A DNA stretch of 64,000 nt from Leucosporidium creatinivorum (taxonomy: Eukaryota; Basidiomycota; Microbotryomycetes; Leucosporidiales; Leucosporidiaceae), in NCBI GenBank assembly GCA_001600635.1, contig BCKL01000002.1:375425-439424 (forward strand), given 5' to 3'. Below the pieces are notes generated by a model, which did not search any database, had not been told where the DNA came from, and was given only the letters and a program-made list of their open reading frames with translations. Shown piece after piece: positions 9,401 to 22,600 of the stretch. Position 1 is the first letter of the stretch; each line of letters begins with the position of its first letter. A program made the position numbers and the translations under genes.

Positions 9401-12400
9401 ACCGCCGCGGCGCAGGCGCAGGCCATGGTCGCTCATCCTGGATTGACGAGCTCGGAGTCGAATGGCAGTCTCAGCGCGCTGAGGTCGAGCGAGGATGGTG
9501 GACGAGGGAGCGAGACGGATCTCAACGCCGGCGGCGTGGAGGGAGGTCGACCGTCCAGCCAGTTCTCGACGGGAGGAGCGAGCGGAGCAGTCACGCCTGA
9601 TGTCGTCCCTAGTGATGATCCGAGTCGGTTTGAGAATGCTAAGCAGAGGAAGACGACGCTGTTGGAGGGGATCAAGAAGTTCAACTTCAAGCCGAAGAGG
9701 GTGAGTGCGCTGAGTCGAACGCGGGAGGGATATGAAGCTAATTGGGTGATGCACCTACAGGGAGTCGCCTTCCTCATCGACACGGGATTCATCCGCTCCA
9801 AAGAGCCCAAGGACGTTGCTCGCTTCCTCCTGCACGCTGATGGACTCGACAAGGCGCAGATTGGCGAGTACCTCGGCGAGGGGTGAGCGTTTCGCTTTCG
9901 GCGCTCCTACACACTCGCTGATCTCTCTTTACTTCCACAGCGACGCCGAGAACATCGCCACGATGCACGCTTTCGTTGACTACATGGACTTCACCAACAC
10001 GGCCTTTGTCGACGCCCTGCGCACCTTCCTCCAATCCTTCCGACTCCCCGGCGAGGCGCAAAAGATCGATCGCTACATGCTCAAGTTCGCCGAACGCTAC
10101 ACGGCGGGCAACCCCGGAGTCTTCGCCAACGCCGATACGGCCTACATCCTCGCCTTCTCGGTCATCCTCCTCAACACCGACGCCCACAACCCGCAGGTCA
10201 AGAAGCCGATGAGCAAGATCGAGTTTGTCAAGAACAATCGAGGCATCGATGATGGCAAGGATCTCGACGGCGACATGCTATCGAGTATCTACGACGAGAT
10301 CCAGGTCAACGAGATTAGGATGAAGGATGAGGTCGAGGCGGCCGGTCCGCAGACTTCGACGACGGGCATCGCCAACGCCATCGCTACCGTCGGGAGGGAT
10401 CTGCAGAGGGAGGCGTACGTCTGGCAGTCGGAGGGAATGGCCAACAAGACCGAGGTGGGCTCTGCTCGTCGATCTCTTCGACTCGCGCCGAGCTAACTTC
10501 CCCCTTCTTTCGAACAGGCTCTCTTCCGCACGCTCGTCCGAGGACAACGTCGCGGCGCTGGACGCCCGACCGAGCAGTTCTACAGCGCCTCGCACTTCGA
10601 GCACGTCAAGCCCATGTTCGAAGTCGCTTGGATGCCCATCCTCGCCGGCATCTCGGGCCCGCTGCAAGTGACGGACGACCTCGACCTCATCACCCTCTCG
10701 CTCGAGGGCTTCAAGCAGGCGATCAAGATTGCTTGCCTCTTTGACCTCGAGCTCGAGCGCAACGCCTTCGTCACCACCCTCGCCAAGTTCACCTTCCTCA
10801 ACAATCTCGGCGAGATGAAGGCCAAGAATGTCGAGGCCATCAAGACGCTCCTCGACGTCGCCATGGTCGACGGTAACTACCTCAAGGGATCGTGGAGGGA
10901 GGTCCTTACTTGCGTCAGCCAGCTCGAGCGATTCCAGCTCATCGCCCAGGGCGTCGACTCGCATGCCGTTCCCGAGCTCGGTCGGAAACCGTACGCCGCT
11001 CTTCACTTGATCCTGCACATCAACAGTGCGAAGCTGACTTCCCTTCATTCGCAACAGATCGTCGAGCAGCACGAACCGCCGTTCGACCCTCTCGTCGCGC
11101 AATCGCAACTCTCGGCCAACGGACGAGGTCGCGCTCGAGACGAGGTCGCAGCACATCACCATCACCGCCGACATGATCTTCTCGTCCACGCCTCAGCTCT
11201 CTGGTGTACGTTCTCTTCGCTTCTCAAGTCGAACGCTCCTCGCTGACGCCACCCTTTCGCAGACCGCCATCGTCGATTTCGTTCAAGCCCTCAGCGACGT
11301 TTCGTGGGAGGAGATCCAGGCTTCAGGTCTCGCCGAGCAGCCTCGTGTCTTCTGCTTGCAGAAGCTTGTTGAGATCTCTTACTACAACATGAGCCGTATC
11401 CGGCTCGAGTGGTCCCAGATCTGGCTCATCCTCGGAGAGCACTTCAACCAGGTGAGTAGGCGGTCGCTGACTCGACATGAAGCGCAGAACTGATTCGAGT
11501 CATGCCAACAGGTCACCTGCCACACGAACGCCAAAGTCAGCTTCCTCGCCCTCGACTCGCTTCGCCAACTCGCCATGCGCTTCCTCGAGAAGGAGGAGCT
11601 CGCCAACTTCAAGTTCCAGAAGGACTTCCTCAAGCCCTTCGAGTACGCCATGGTGCACAACAACCACCCCGACGCCCGCGACATGGTCCTCCAATGCCTG
11701 CACCAGATGCTCCAAGCTCGCGTCCAGAACCTCCGCTCGGGATGGCGCACCATGTTCGGCGTCTTCGCCGCCGCCGCTCGCGTCACCAACGAGCGCATCG
11801 CCGTCCAGGCGTTCGACCTCGTCCAGCGCGTCGTGCAGGAGCACTTTGGCCGGATCGTCGAGTACGGCTCGTTCGCCGACTTGACCGTCTGCATCACCGA
11901 CTTCTGCAAGATCAGCAAGTACCAGCGGGTCAGCCTCCAGGCTATCGAGCTCATCAAGTCGCTCATCCCGATGATGCTGAGCTGCCCCGAGTGCCCGTTG
12001 AGCGACGAGACGAGGAGGAACGAGATCACCGCGACGGACGACCCCAACCTCAAGTTCTGGTTCCCTGTTCTCTTTGGATTCTACGACGTCATCATGAATG
12101 GCGAGGATCTCGAGGTCCGGAAACGGTGACTTTTGCTCGCTCCTGTCCCTCCAGCTCGGCGCTGACCTCGTCTGCTCGAACAGCGCCCTCGACTACCTCT
12201 TCGAAACGCTCAAGAAGCACGGCGACACCTTCCCTCCAGAGTTCTGGGACACGGTCTGCAAGGAGGTCCTCTTCCCCATCTTCGCCGTCCTGCGCTCAAG
12301 ATCGGACGTCTCGCGCTTCAGCACCCACGAGGACATGAGCGTCTGGCTCTCGACCACCATGATTCAGGCGCTTCGCAACCTCGTCGACCTCTTTACCTTC

Positions 12401-13584
12401 TACTTCGACGTCCTCGCTCGCATGCTCGACAAGCTCCTCGATTTGCTCGTCGAGTGCATCTGTCAGGGTAAGGCCTTTCGCGACGGTCCGGCTCCTCGCG
12501 ACTCTCGCTGACCGTCTTCTCGCATCGCCACATGCAGAGAACGACACTCTCGCACGGATAGGAACTTCGTGTCTCCAGCAGCTCCTCGAGAGCAACGTCG
12601 AGAAGCTCTCGCCGGCCCGCTGGGAGCGCATCGTCTCGACCTTCGTCCACCTCTTCAAGACGACGACGGCCTACCAACTCTTCGACGAGAACCTCCTCCT
12701 CCCTCAGACCGAAGAGCAGGTCACGAGCCCCGACGCCTCCTCCTCCCCCGCCAACGGCTTCATTGCTCCCACGCCTCTCTCCCCCGCCCCCGACGCCGCC
12801 GAACCTCGAGCCGCCGCACCCGTCGCCGACCGCCGTCGTATTTTCCGCCAGATCATCGTCAAGTGTGTCCTGCAGCTCCTCCTCATCGAGACGACCAACG
12901 AGCTGCTGCAAAACGAAGGCGTCTACACCACTATCCCTCCCGCCGAGCTGCTCAAGCTCATGGCCTCCCTCGACGAAAGCTACCGCTTTGCGCGCAAGTT
13001 CAACGCCGACAAGGACCTCAGGATGGCGCTGTGGAAGGTCGGCTTCATGCGCGACTTGCCCAACCTCCTTCGGCAGGAGTCGACCAGCGCGGCAACTCTC
13101 GTCAACGTGCTCCTGCGCATGTACAACGATACGCAGCCCGAGCACGTCCAGAAGAGGGCCGAGGTAGTCGATGTCTTTGCGCCGTGAGTTCTTACTCCAC
13201 CTACCTTGCTTCTCGACCTCCGAGCTGACCTCTCCCTTCTCTCCTAGACTCGGCCTCGACGTTCTGGCCAACTACGTCTCACTCAACCCCGAGACACAAG
13301 CAAGGAACATCGCCGCATGGACACCCGTCTGCGCCGAGATTCTCCAAGGTTTCTGCAGCTTCGAGGATGAGCCCGTACGTCTTTGACTTCCGTTCCCCGC
13401 TCGACGCCGAAGCTGACCTCTCTTCGCGATCGCACAGTTCAAGGCCCAGCTTCCTCGACTATACCCGCTGGTGACCAACACCCTGGTGCGCGAGATGGAT
13501 CCTACGGTGCGCGAGAGCGTGAGGGCGGTATTCGTGAGGGTGGGCAAGACGGCATTGCAGATTGGGTCGCCCGCGCTGGCATGA
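6424..13584 (+). CDS. SEC7: Sec7-family ARF guanine nucleotide exchange factor (BIG/Sec7 type)
   Basis: A large ARF-GEF that activates ARF GTPases at the trans-Golgi by GDP/GTP exchange. The first ~270 residues are low-complexity acidic/proline/serine-rich (MAKKKKSRSN start); then a DCB region (SALEQIALSKEAKKSL), a HUS region with the box LNYDCD (near 9,030), the catalytic Sec7 domain (about 9,640-10,330) and HDS regions to the C-terminus (IGSPALA, TGA 13582-13584). The Sec7 domain has the glutamic finger in FRLPGEAQKIDRYM and motif 2 in NTDAHNPQVKKPMS, so it should be active. I count 13 short introns whose junctions keep the frame; the product is about 2,100 aa, usual for Sec7/BIG. Homology fits BIG/Sec7 better than GBF/Gea because of the HUS and Sec7 wording. 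Confidence 0.93.
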
Positions 13585-13833
13585 GGGAAGAAGGATGGGA
13601 GTCAAGTAGTAGTGTTCATTTAGTGGGCTCTAGTCAATGGTAGATTTGGTTTGACCGTACATAACTCGCGTATCGTGGGTGTGGCTCGAGCGCGACAGCT
13701 TGCTCTGAGGACGCCGAGCCTGGAGCTTGGACTTTCGCGACTCTCTCTGTTCTCTTTCGCTCTTTGCTATCGTCGGCTCGTGTTCAGCGGCAGGCTCAGC
13801 ATCGTTATCGTCCCTCCAGCACGCGTTACCGGC
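13585..13833 (+). promoter_or_regulatory. Short gap, SEC7 3' end / promoter of next gene
   Basis: About 250 bp between two genes on the same strand. It must hold the SEC7 3' UTR and the promoter of the gene at 13,834. No clear element was recognised. Confidence 0.35.
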
Positions 13834-14850
13834 ATGGTACCTCCCATTCTTCGCCCCCCTCTCACACCCTTCAGTGCCGCCATCGGTCGCGCTCTAGATC
13901 GCATTCCCGCCGCCATCCCTTGCCCCACGAGCGAACAAGACGTAGTCAGCGCTGCACTTCTCGTCAAGGCAGCGTTGCATGACGCTGAGACGCCGGTCGA
14001 GCCATTGGAAGAGGGTAAGCCAGCCTTCCTCGGTCCCGCTATCGTTGGCGTTCTGCGCATCACTGATCCTCGTTCGTGTACCTATGCAGTCGTCAGCCTC
14101 AATTACGTTCTTGCTAAGCAGTACGAGAACGCTGTGCTTGCCCAGCACCCATGCGGTGCGTTGATCACAGTTTTCATGCCATCGCCGAGCTAAGCTCAGG
14201 CTCACTCTCGCGCTCTAGTGAACACTCTCGACCAGCAGGCGTTCTTCCTAGGGCTTGCGGACCTTGATGATAGGACGTCCAATATCCCCCTTATGTCCCG
14301 GGTGGACCCCGCCAAAGCGAAATGGCTGGAGACGCCGAGTGTTCTGAAGCTCGGCGCGAAACAGGCGAACTCAACGAGCAAAGCTCGCGGCTCGTGCAAG
14401 GAAGAGAATGAGAGAAGGAGGGTAAGACGCTGTTCTCTATTATCTCGAGATTGAGCTTCCAGCACAGCGGCGCAAAGAACCTGGCTGACTTTGACTTTTC
14501 GCCGAAGCTCGCCAATGCAACCGCGAGTGACACGCAGCCCTTGCTCCTAGTGACGAACGACAAGGGAAAATGGTGTTGTGGCATGGTGAGTCGCCTGGAC
14601 CTCTATGCACCCTGGCATGATCTCGGCTCGGTGCTGACTCGTTTGACCTTCTCAGGATTCCCCTCTGCCCGCCTCCGTTGGCCTCACCAAACACAAGATC
14701 ATGAACCTCGATCTTGGAGAGGTCGGATTGTGGCATGCACACTTCGATATCAAAGGACCAGCTCCCCCCGAAGCTCGACTCATCGCTTGCCATCCTTTCG
14801 CGCTTCGTGGCTCAAGCTTGAAGAGGGGAAGTAGGACACGTATAGCCTGA
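13834..14850 (+). CDS. Orphan protein, five exons
   Basis: I do not recognise this protein. Splicing at 14015-14089, 14156-14218, about 14421-14463 and a fourth intron near 14,586-14,656 gives one continuous frame from MVPPILRPPLTPF to LKRGSRTRIA and TGA 14848-14850, about 275 aa. The N-terminal half is helical-looking (SAALLVKAALHDAE, LNYVLAKQYENAVLAQ). The C-terminal half looks beta-rich (PLLLVTNDKGKWCCGM, GEVGLWHAHFDIKGP). No signal peptide or membrane segment. The four junctions agree in phase, which supports a real gene despite no known family. The middle exon carries a polar, basic stretch (CKEENERRR). Function unknown. Confidence 0.7.
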
Positions 14851-15149
14851 GAAGTCACTGTAATTTCTCTAAACCAATCTCACACCGCTTCTGAGGCCTA
14901 GGGACCCTCGTAAGCCTCCCCTTCCAAGGAGAAGCTTCGGCGCCGAGCCGTTGCCGAGCTCCCTCGCCTCGCTTTGAGCATGCAGCGAAGGACCAGCAGG
15001 GTGGAGTGAGTGTGCATATCATCGAAGCTCCGTGCTAGCGTCCAGTTCAACCTGCACCGACACTTTCCGAGGACGACCTTCGCGGCGCTCGGCCAAGTCG
15101 CTCCTTGCCCTCCGCTCATTCGCACGCTCAACCTCGCTTCTCAGCAGCG

Positions 15150-17613
15150 ATGCCACCACGGGCTTCACGCGCACATTCAGAGCTCTCTGGGCATTCCATG
15201 GTACGCCCTCTGCACCTCCCTCTTCCTGCATCCTGTTTCTCGTCAGCCCGCTGACGAACGACTGGCTCCCTTCGCTCAGCACGATTCGGACGATGAGGAC
15301 GGCGCAGGAGCAGGAGGAGCAGGTGGAAGTGCAGGAAAGGGCAAAGGAAGGAAGAGTGGGGACAAGTGAGTCTTGGAGCGAGGTGCAAGAAGGCCGAGCT
15401 GAGCTGTGCTAACCCTTGTCGAGGAGCAGGGGAGGCGAGGATCAACGCAAGATTCAGAACAGGATAGCGCAGAGGGAATTCAGGCAGGTGAGTGCACAGC
15501 CTGCTGCTCTGTAGGGCTGTAAAACCGCTAAAGAACTACAGACAGCTGACCTTCCCTCTCCACAACAATCTCGCGACGATACGGAACTCGTCTACAGCGC
15601 AAGCAACAGTACATCAAGGTGCGCAGTCTTCTGCACTAGCTCATATAGCGCTTCCAAGCTCACCCCATCGCTTTACAGGACCTCGAAGCCCGAGTGGAGC
15701 TGGCCTCGAGCTCTCGCGACGAGCAACTCGAGCAGATGCGCGGTGCTATCAAAGGGCTCATCGACGAGAACCAGCGCTTGCGTGAAATGCTGGCTGGTGT
15801 AGGAAGCTTCATCGTGAGTGCCGAGCTGCCTTCTCCTCGCACCGGATCTAACGAGAAGTGCTCGCTTCGCAGGGAGAGGGCCTCGGTGGCCTGCTGCCTT
15901 CCATTGGAGCCGATCTTCCAGGTGCGCTGCGTTCTCATGTTCGCCAGTGACTCGAGCTGACCTCTTCTGGCAACCGAACAGAGTTCCAATCCCTCATCAC
16001 TCGCAACCGCTCGGACCGAGTGCACGAACTGCTCGCTTCCAGCCGCCACGAGGGCTCGCTATCTTCAACGAACGCCAGCGGAAGCAGCAACGGCCAACCT
16101 CATCCCTCCGTCGATCCCAACACCCTCCCCACTCAAGCGCCTAAGCGTCGCCGAACGACCGACTCTGGCTCCCCCGCCGCTGATCCTTTGCTTGGTGCTA
16201 GCACGGGGAGCAACGGCGCACCACCAGGTTTGGCTCGCTTCGACCTCCCTCCTATCGCCTCTACCTCGTCCCTGAGCCACCAAGCTCCGCCTCTTCTCCA
16301 ATCTACATCCTTCTTCAACCCGGGACCCCTTCCTCCTCCAACCTCCTTCCCCTCAAACAGCAACCCCATCGCCTCCGTCCCCTTCTCCTCCGTACGCGAC
16401 ACTCCTATCCCTGCGCCCTTGTCCTCCGCTCTCGCCCCTCCTGCACCACCGCCATTTTGTCCCCTGCCCGCTGAGACGAGCGAGGAGCAAGTGAGGAGAC
16501 AGATGGCGCAGAATGAGGAGACAAGGATGGTTGCGGGACCTCTCACGACGGAGAAGGATCAGGCGACGCATGAGGAGGATGTGCAGCATTTGTTCACAAT
16601 GGTGAGCGATGCTCGAGGTGTCCGAGCGAGACCCGAGCTGACTGAGTTGCGATTGGAACAGCCGACGGACAATCCCAAGCTCCAGGCGATCCAGCTCATC
16701 AGTTGTGGGTTCTCCATTCTTCACTCGTCGTCAACAAAGCTGACCGGCTCGACTGCAGATCACATGCGCAACAAGCGCGAGCAGGTGGGTCCTCGTTCTC
16801 GACCTCCCTACACACCGTCTCGACTCGCGCTCACATCACTGACATCCTACCAACTTCCCTACAGCCCAACTACCACCTTCCACCATCACTCAAAGCCACC
16901 GTCACACAACAAACGGTCCCTCACTCCTTCTTTTTCGACGGTCCGTCCTCTCCTCGCTCCTCCCCCTCCCTCGCTGACCCCTCCCTTCACTCGGCCAACA
17001 GGAATCATCTTCCCCTCCCTCCGCGACCGCCTCATCCTGCTCAAAGACCAATACGACCTGCAGACCCTCCTCAACGATCTAGTTGACGCCGTGGATCTGC
17101 ACGAGAATGATATCTTGATTCCGAGTAATTGGGAACTGAGTGAGGGGTTTTTGAGGAAGTATTGGTGAGTCCTTGTGGTCCCTCTTGTGCTGGCGAGGGA
17201 GGTGCCGAGCGCTGGACGGGAGGGTCTTGACGACACCGAGCAGTGGGAGCAGAGCTGACCCCCTCGCTTTCGACGACGATAGGTATGTCATCGATGCTGA
17301 GGTCCTAGCCATCTCGAATCGTTGGCGAAGGGAACGGGGAGAGCCAGAATTGACGATGAGGTTCGTATTGACTCGCTCTCGCGCCGAGGCTTCTCCTCGC
17401 TGACCCCCTCATCTGTCTTCTCTCTGCCCTCGCTCCCATCTCTCCTTCGACCCGCCTCCTCCCCTCTACACTCCTTCGTCGCGCCACTCTACCTTCCGCT
17501 CTCTCCCACCGCTCACCGAACGACGACACCACAGATCAATTGTCCCGGACGGCGATGGCATCGTCGCCGAAGGAGCATTGGGTACACGACCGGGGAGGAG
17601 CGCGACGGCGTAA
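15150..17613 (+). CDS. bZIP transcription factor with DUF3425 domain
   Basis: A fungal bZIP regulator. The N-terminus (MPPRASRAHSELSG) leads to an acidic/glycine stretch, then a basic region RKIQNRIAQREFRQRKQ matching the fungal Yap/AP-1-like NxxAQxxFR signature, followed by a leucine-zipper-like coil (LEARVELAS...LEQMRGAIKGLIDENQRLREML as separate parts). A long Ser/Pro-rich linker with a nuclear-localisation-like PKRRRTTDS follows. The C-terminus has DUF3425 features: LPPSLKATVTQQTVPH, FPSLRDRLILLKDQYD, WELSEGFLRKYW and ISNRWRRERGEPEL. Exons 15150-15200, 15280-15365, 15430-15487, 15598-15618 (21 nt, RKQQYIK) and from 15679 on keep the frame; the stop is TAA 17611-17613. Likely a nuclear DNA-binding activator; target genes unknown. 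Confidence 0.88.
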
Positions 17614-17784
17614 TTATCCCAAATTATCTCAAATTATCTCACTAGCTTGCGAAGGAGTCGGCACGAGCGAGGAAGAGTTATCTGTACAGAGAGCCGGCAT
17701 TTCGTTTTACGTGCTAATCGAGAGGTAGTAGCTACAGAGAGAGGAGAGAAGAGACAAGCGAAAGGGGAGAGAAGTGGCGAGCAG

Positions 17785-19302
17785 CTACTTCTGGTTGTCC
17801 CAAGTGCGGTTCATTCCTGTTGGAGCGAACGAGTCAGCGCCGAGCTTGAAAGGGGAGAGAGCCGAAGCTAGAAAGCTCACCGCCGAGAAGAGCCTTCATG
17901 AGGTACTCGGAGTCGATTCGGCCCTGTATATTTATCGACTCGAGAAGTCAGTATCGTAGAGCAAGAAGCCGAGCCGCGAACCCAAGCTCGGTCGAAAAGA
18001 GCACGAACGGTATTCACGTCAAAGAGGGTCGTATCCACGAGGTCTCGGATGCTGTTCGACGTTGCTTGTCAGTATGAGCAAGAAGGACGAAGCGAGCAAA
18101 CGAGATGAACCCATGCTTCTCCCTCAGATCATCGTCGAGCGAAGTCAGGTGCGCCGAAGCCTCGTCGTCCGCTCCAATCTGCACGAATTGGATGCCGAGT
18201 TGGTAGGGCGGCATGCGCATCTGCAAGTATTTCGTTGCTCGGTCAGCATGATCGTGCCTGAGCATCCACAGCAAGGACTCGAACAGCTCACCTCCTCCAA
18301 CCTCCTCGCCGCCTCCACAATCACCATCTCCGGATCCTCCCCCCTATCCGGCGCTCCATCCGTCAAAATAATCAAGTTCATAGGCTTCGGCCTAGGGTAT
18401 CCCCCGGGCTTCCCCTCGATGGTCCAATTCCTCAAGTCGTCCAAGTAGGGGTCGAGCACTCGCCGCAGGGCGGAGGCGGTGGGAGTGGATTTCGAGGGCC
18501 AGACTTTCTGGAAGAGGGCGAGTAGCTCGGAGGAGGAACGAGAGGTCGCTTTGACGCGGGAGTTGAAGAAACAGAGGTCGACGCCGTCGGTCTGCGAGGA
18601 AGGAGGAGGAAGGGGGTCAGCGAGCGCCGAAGTGAGGTTTGGGGGGCTGTAGGTGATCGGGAGCAAGGGTGAAGGCTGCACACCGCCTTGGAGTGTCCGT
18701 GTACCACCAGAGCTCTCCAACAGACCTCCCTGGGCCTCCGTTCCGCCGTGATTGGTGTCCGAGGCCGAGCCCGAGCCTGAGCCGAACCTACATCATATCT
18801 CGCCGCCTCGGCAATGACAGCGCCCAACGCCGGGCCCAAATCACTCTCCCATACCATCTCCATCGAACCCGAGTCATCGACTGTATCAGAGTGCACCGTA
18901 GATGTTAGGAGAAGGGGAGGAAGGGAAACGGAAGGAACGGGTTCAGCTCTATCAATTACGCGATAAACTAGACGGAGTCGACATACTGAGGAACACGGTA
19001 TCATACTTGGACAGTGCCGCCAGAGGGTCCTCCCTTCCCCTTCCACCTACAGACTGCTGCTGGTGCTGGGGAGGTGGCGCAGTGGGGGGAGGCGCGTACT
19101 GCTGGCCTCCTGCTCCCTGGTAGCCGCCTTGGCCTCCCTGTTGGTACTGCGGCTGTTGCCCATATCCTCCTCCTCCTCCACCGCTGTAGCCTTGTCCCTG
19201 CTGCTGAGGAGCGCCGTACTGCTGTTGCTGAGGCGGAGGGGGACCCAAGGGCGGGGCGTAGTTGGCCTGGGAGGGTTTTAATTTCTTGGAGAAGAGGCCC
19301 AT
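17785..19302 (-). CDS. von Willebrand factor A-domain protein
   Basis: It starts MGLFSKKLKPSQANY, then has a Gln/Gly/Tyr/Pro-rich low-complexity stretch of ~80 residues, then a vWA domain with the MIDAS motif DDSGSM, a later T in STPTASALRRVL and LIILTDGAPD. It continues through QLGIQFVQIGAD and DDLREKHG to LMKALLGGMNRTWDNQK (TAG at 17785-17787). MGLFSKK could be an N-myristoylation plus basic membrane anchor (inference). The family is widespread in fungi and poorly studied; the fold is copine-like and would bind a divalent metal and a protein ligand. Several introns of 55-110 nt. Divergent from UTP14, sharing a 314-bp promoter. Confidence 0.85.
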
Positions 19303-19616
19303 TGCTGTAGGTCGATTAAACGGTGCGAAATTTGTAGGACGGTAGAACGAGGTGAAACGAGCAGTGAGAAGCGAGAGAGAGAGAGGCGATGAGATGCCAA
19401 GGCCGAAGGTGACGAGTCGGCGGAGCTGAGATTAAAGGGGGCTGTAGAGCAGCAGACTTCGAGTTCAATAGTATTGTTATTCATACTAAGCAGCTCATTA
19501 GACTCACAGCTGCTATCAGTGGATCTGAGCCCTTTCGACCCCTTGAGCCCGTTGAAAGTCGCTCGAGGTTTGCGTCTCGCTTTCCTGCACTTTCTCGCTT
19601 CCTACTTGACTACAAC
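19303..19616. promoter_or_regulatory. Divergent promoter vWA gene / UTP14
   Basis: A 314-bp gap between two outward-facing ATGs. It includes an AT-richer patch (TATTGTTATTCATAC, around 19,470-19,485), which stands out from the GC-rich surroundings. No specific binding site was recognised. Confidence 0.45.
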
Positions 19617-22600
19617 ATGCCGGCGCGCAACGGACGACAGCCTCGGGCGCAACAGCCTACAGCATCGGCTAGCAAGCCCAAAGCGTCCAAGAAGTCCAAA
19701 CCTTCGAGCTCGAGCAAGAAAGCGGCCGTCGCTGCTGCTCTCGACGCTCCTTCGACGGGGATGGACGTCTACTCTTATGCACCCAAAAAGACCAAAGCTC
19801 GCGGTGATGTGGACCCCGAATCTCGCGCTTCGTTTCAGAACAAGAAGGGCAAGAAACGCTCCAACGATTCCGACGGCGAGGGAGGATCCTCCGACGAGGA
19901 CGACGAGCTCATGGGCTTCCGTAGCGGAGGGGTCGTCGAGTTCACGGGAGTCAAGCCCAAGGGACTCAAGATGGGTATGGACAGCGACGAGGAGTTTGTA
20001 GGCGACAACAGCGACGACGAGGAGATTGATAGTGATCAGGCAGAGGAGAGCGAGGATGATTTCAAGCCGAAAAAGGGTGGCAAGGTGAGCTGCAGAGTGA
20101 TTGGAGAAGGGCGGGATACTCGCTCGAGCTGCGCAGAACTGACCGTCCTGCTCTCCTGCACAGGCCAAGGCATCCTCCCGCGCCACCGCCGACGCCGAGA
20201 TCGACTTGGACGAAGACGAGGTCGACCCTGACGATGAAGAGGGGGACGGCTTTGTCGACGCGTCAGATCTCCTCGATATGGGCGTCTACGCCTCGGACGA
20301 TTCCGAGGTCGAGTCTGGCTCCGACGCTGCCTCTGGATCGAACGACGGCTCGGACGACGACGACGAGGATATGGCTTCGGTCGACTCGGATTCGGAGGTC
20401 GATGAAGAGTACGAAGGAGCGTTGGACAAGCTTGGATCGTTCGTGGAGCAGTTGGAGAGCAGGAAGAGGAAGAACGCGGGGGATGATTACGAGAGTCCGT
20501 TCGGCGACGAGTCGGGCAAGAAGAAGAAGCGGGTGGTGCTGAAGGAAAGGACCGAGGCGTACCCTGAGGGAGAGTTTGTGGCTGTTGGAGCACATGATGG
20601 AGAGGATGATGGTGCGTTTGTCTCCCTCTCGCGTGGAGGAGCTGAGCTGACCCTCCTCAACGCGAACAGGCAAACTCAACCTCGACGATCTTCTCTCCTC
20701 CTTCGCCGACTCCAAGAACCCCCGACTTGCCGCCCTCCGCAAGACTCTCAAGCCCCTCGCCGCCGCCTCGACCTCCAACTCCTCCAGCTCGACCTCCACC
20801 TCCCACCTCAAATCCTCTGGCCCTCTCGCCGCTCCCCTCCCCGGTCGTCTACAGGACAAGATTGACCGATCGGCCGCGTATGAGAAGACCAAGGAGGAGA
20901 CGGATAAATGGAATGAGACCGTTAGGAGGATGAAGGGCGAGAGTGGGCTCGGTGTTGAGGGAGCGAGGCATGAGAGGTTGACGCTGCCGCTTATGGGAGG
21001 TGCTGGGGATGTGAGGAGGGCGCCGAATGCCGCTGAGTGGAGCGCCAAGTTCCAGGTGGGTCCTCTCGCGCTATTTGAGTCGAGCTGCCGAAGCTGACCT
21101 CTCCCGACCCCGACTCGAACAGCCGACCAACGCCCTCGAATCCTCGATCCAATCCCTCCTCCACGCCGGCGCCATGTCCGCCTCCGACCTGCGCAAAGCC
21201 GAGAAAACAGCTCTCGCCTCCCTCGACCCCGCCGACGTCGCCGCGCGCCAAGCCGAGCTGCGCCAACAACGCGACCTCATGTACCGCGCCGAGCGCAAGG
21301 CGAAGCGCGTGGCCAAGATCAAGTCCAAGGCGTTCCGGAGGATTCATAGGAAGGTCAAGGGCAAGGAGGGGGAGAGTGGGTTGAGTTTGGAGGATTTGGA
21401 GGAGATGGATCGGATGGATGGAGGGGATCGAGTGGGGGATGAACAGGCGAGGATGGAGATTCAGAGGGCGAGGGAGAGGGCCACGCTGAAGCATAGTAGT
21501 AAGGGCGGGAGGTGGAGTCGGACGGATATTGGAGGGTTGGAGGGGTTGGATGAGGAGAGGAATAGTGCGGTCCGGGAGATGGTCAAGAGGAATGAGATGC
21601 TGAGGAAGAGGATTCGGGGCGAGGAGGAGGGGGAGGAGAGCGCGGATGAGTGGGCGGAGGGGGACAGTGATGATGAGTTGGATGGGGAGGTCGGTGTGGA
21701 GGGGATTAGGAGGAGAGCGATGGATGAGCTCAAGAGTCTGGAGGATAAGGAGGCGGCGTTCGCAGCCAACCAGCCCAAGGTCAAGGGCGTGGTGGGGATG
21801 AAGTTCATGCAGGATGCGATCAAGAGGGGGGATAGGAAGGCGATGATGGAGGCGACCGAGTTGCAGGAGCGGCTGGAGAGGATGGGAGAGCAGGCGCAGA
21901 GGGGGCTTGATGAGGATGAGAACCCGCTTTCGCTCTCGGAGGAGGTCGAGGGCAACTCTGGTAGGAGGGTCTTTGGTCCTTCGTCGGGTAACAAGGTGAG
22001 CTTCCGAGTCTTTCCTGCTGGCGACCTCGCTGACCTCCCTCGGTCCTCCCCTAGTCCGTCGCCACCCCTTCCAACGCCGAAGCCGCCGCCTCCCTCCCTT
22101 CCACCTCTACCACCAACCACACCACCAAGCTCAACGCTCCCCTCTCCATCTCCTCTCACGCTACCACCCGCTCACCTCTCACCACCGGCGCCTCCAGCAC
22201 CGTTGAGTCGAACCCCTGGCTCGCCGACGACGCCACCGCTTCCAAGGTCTCCCGGAAGTCCAACAAAGCCACCGTCGGCAAGGACTCGCGCGACGCCTCG
22301 AGGCTCGCCGACAAGGTCTCGAAGCACAAGAGCCGTCAAGCCGATGCCAGGGAAGCAGACGAGGACGACGCGATGGTCGAGGTTGACCCTTCGAACGTTC
22401 TCGCCTCGGCGAAGGCTAAGGCTCAGCCTCAGATCACCGCTCCTACGCCTACGCTCAAGAAGAGGGGAGGAGCGACGACGCAGACTACCATGGAGGAGGA
22501 CGAGCAGAGTTCGGATGAGGATGACGAGGAGCAGCATGAGGCGCAGAGGGGGCGGGGCAAGTTGGCATTCAAGCAGAGGGAGTTGGTCGCGAGGGCATTT

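Noticed and set aside
10278-11189. 303-residue open frame on the minus strand
   Set aside because: Antisense to the Sec7 catalytic region, with no family resemblance.
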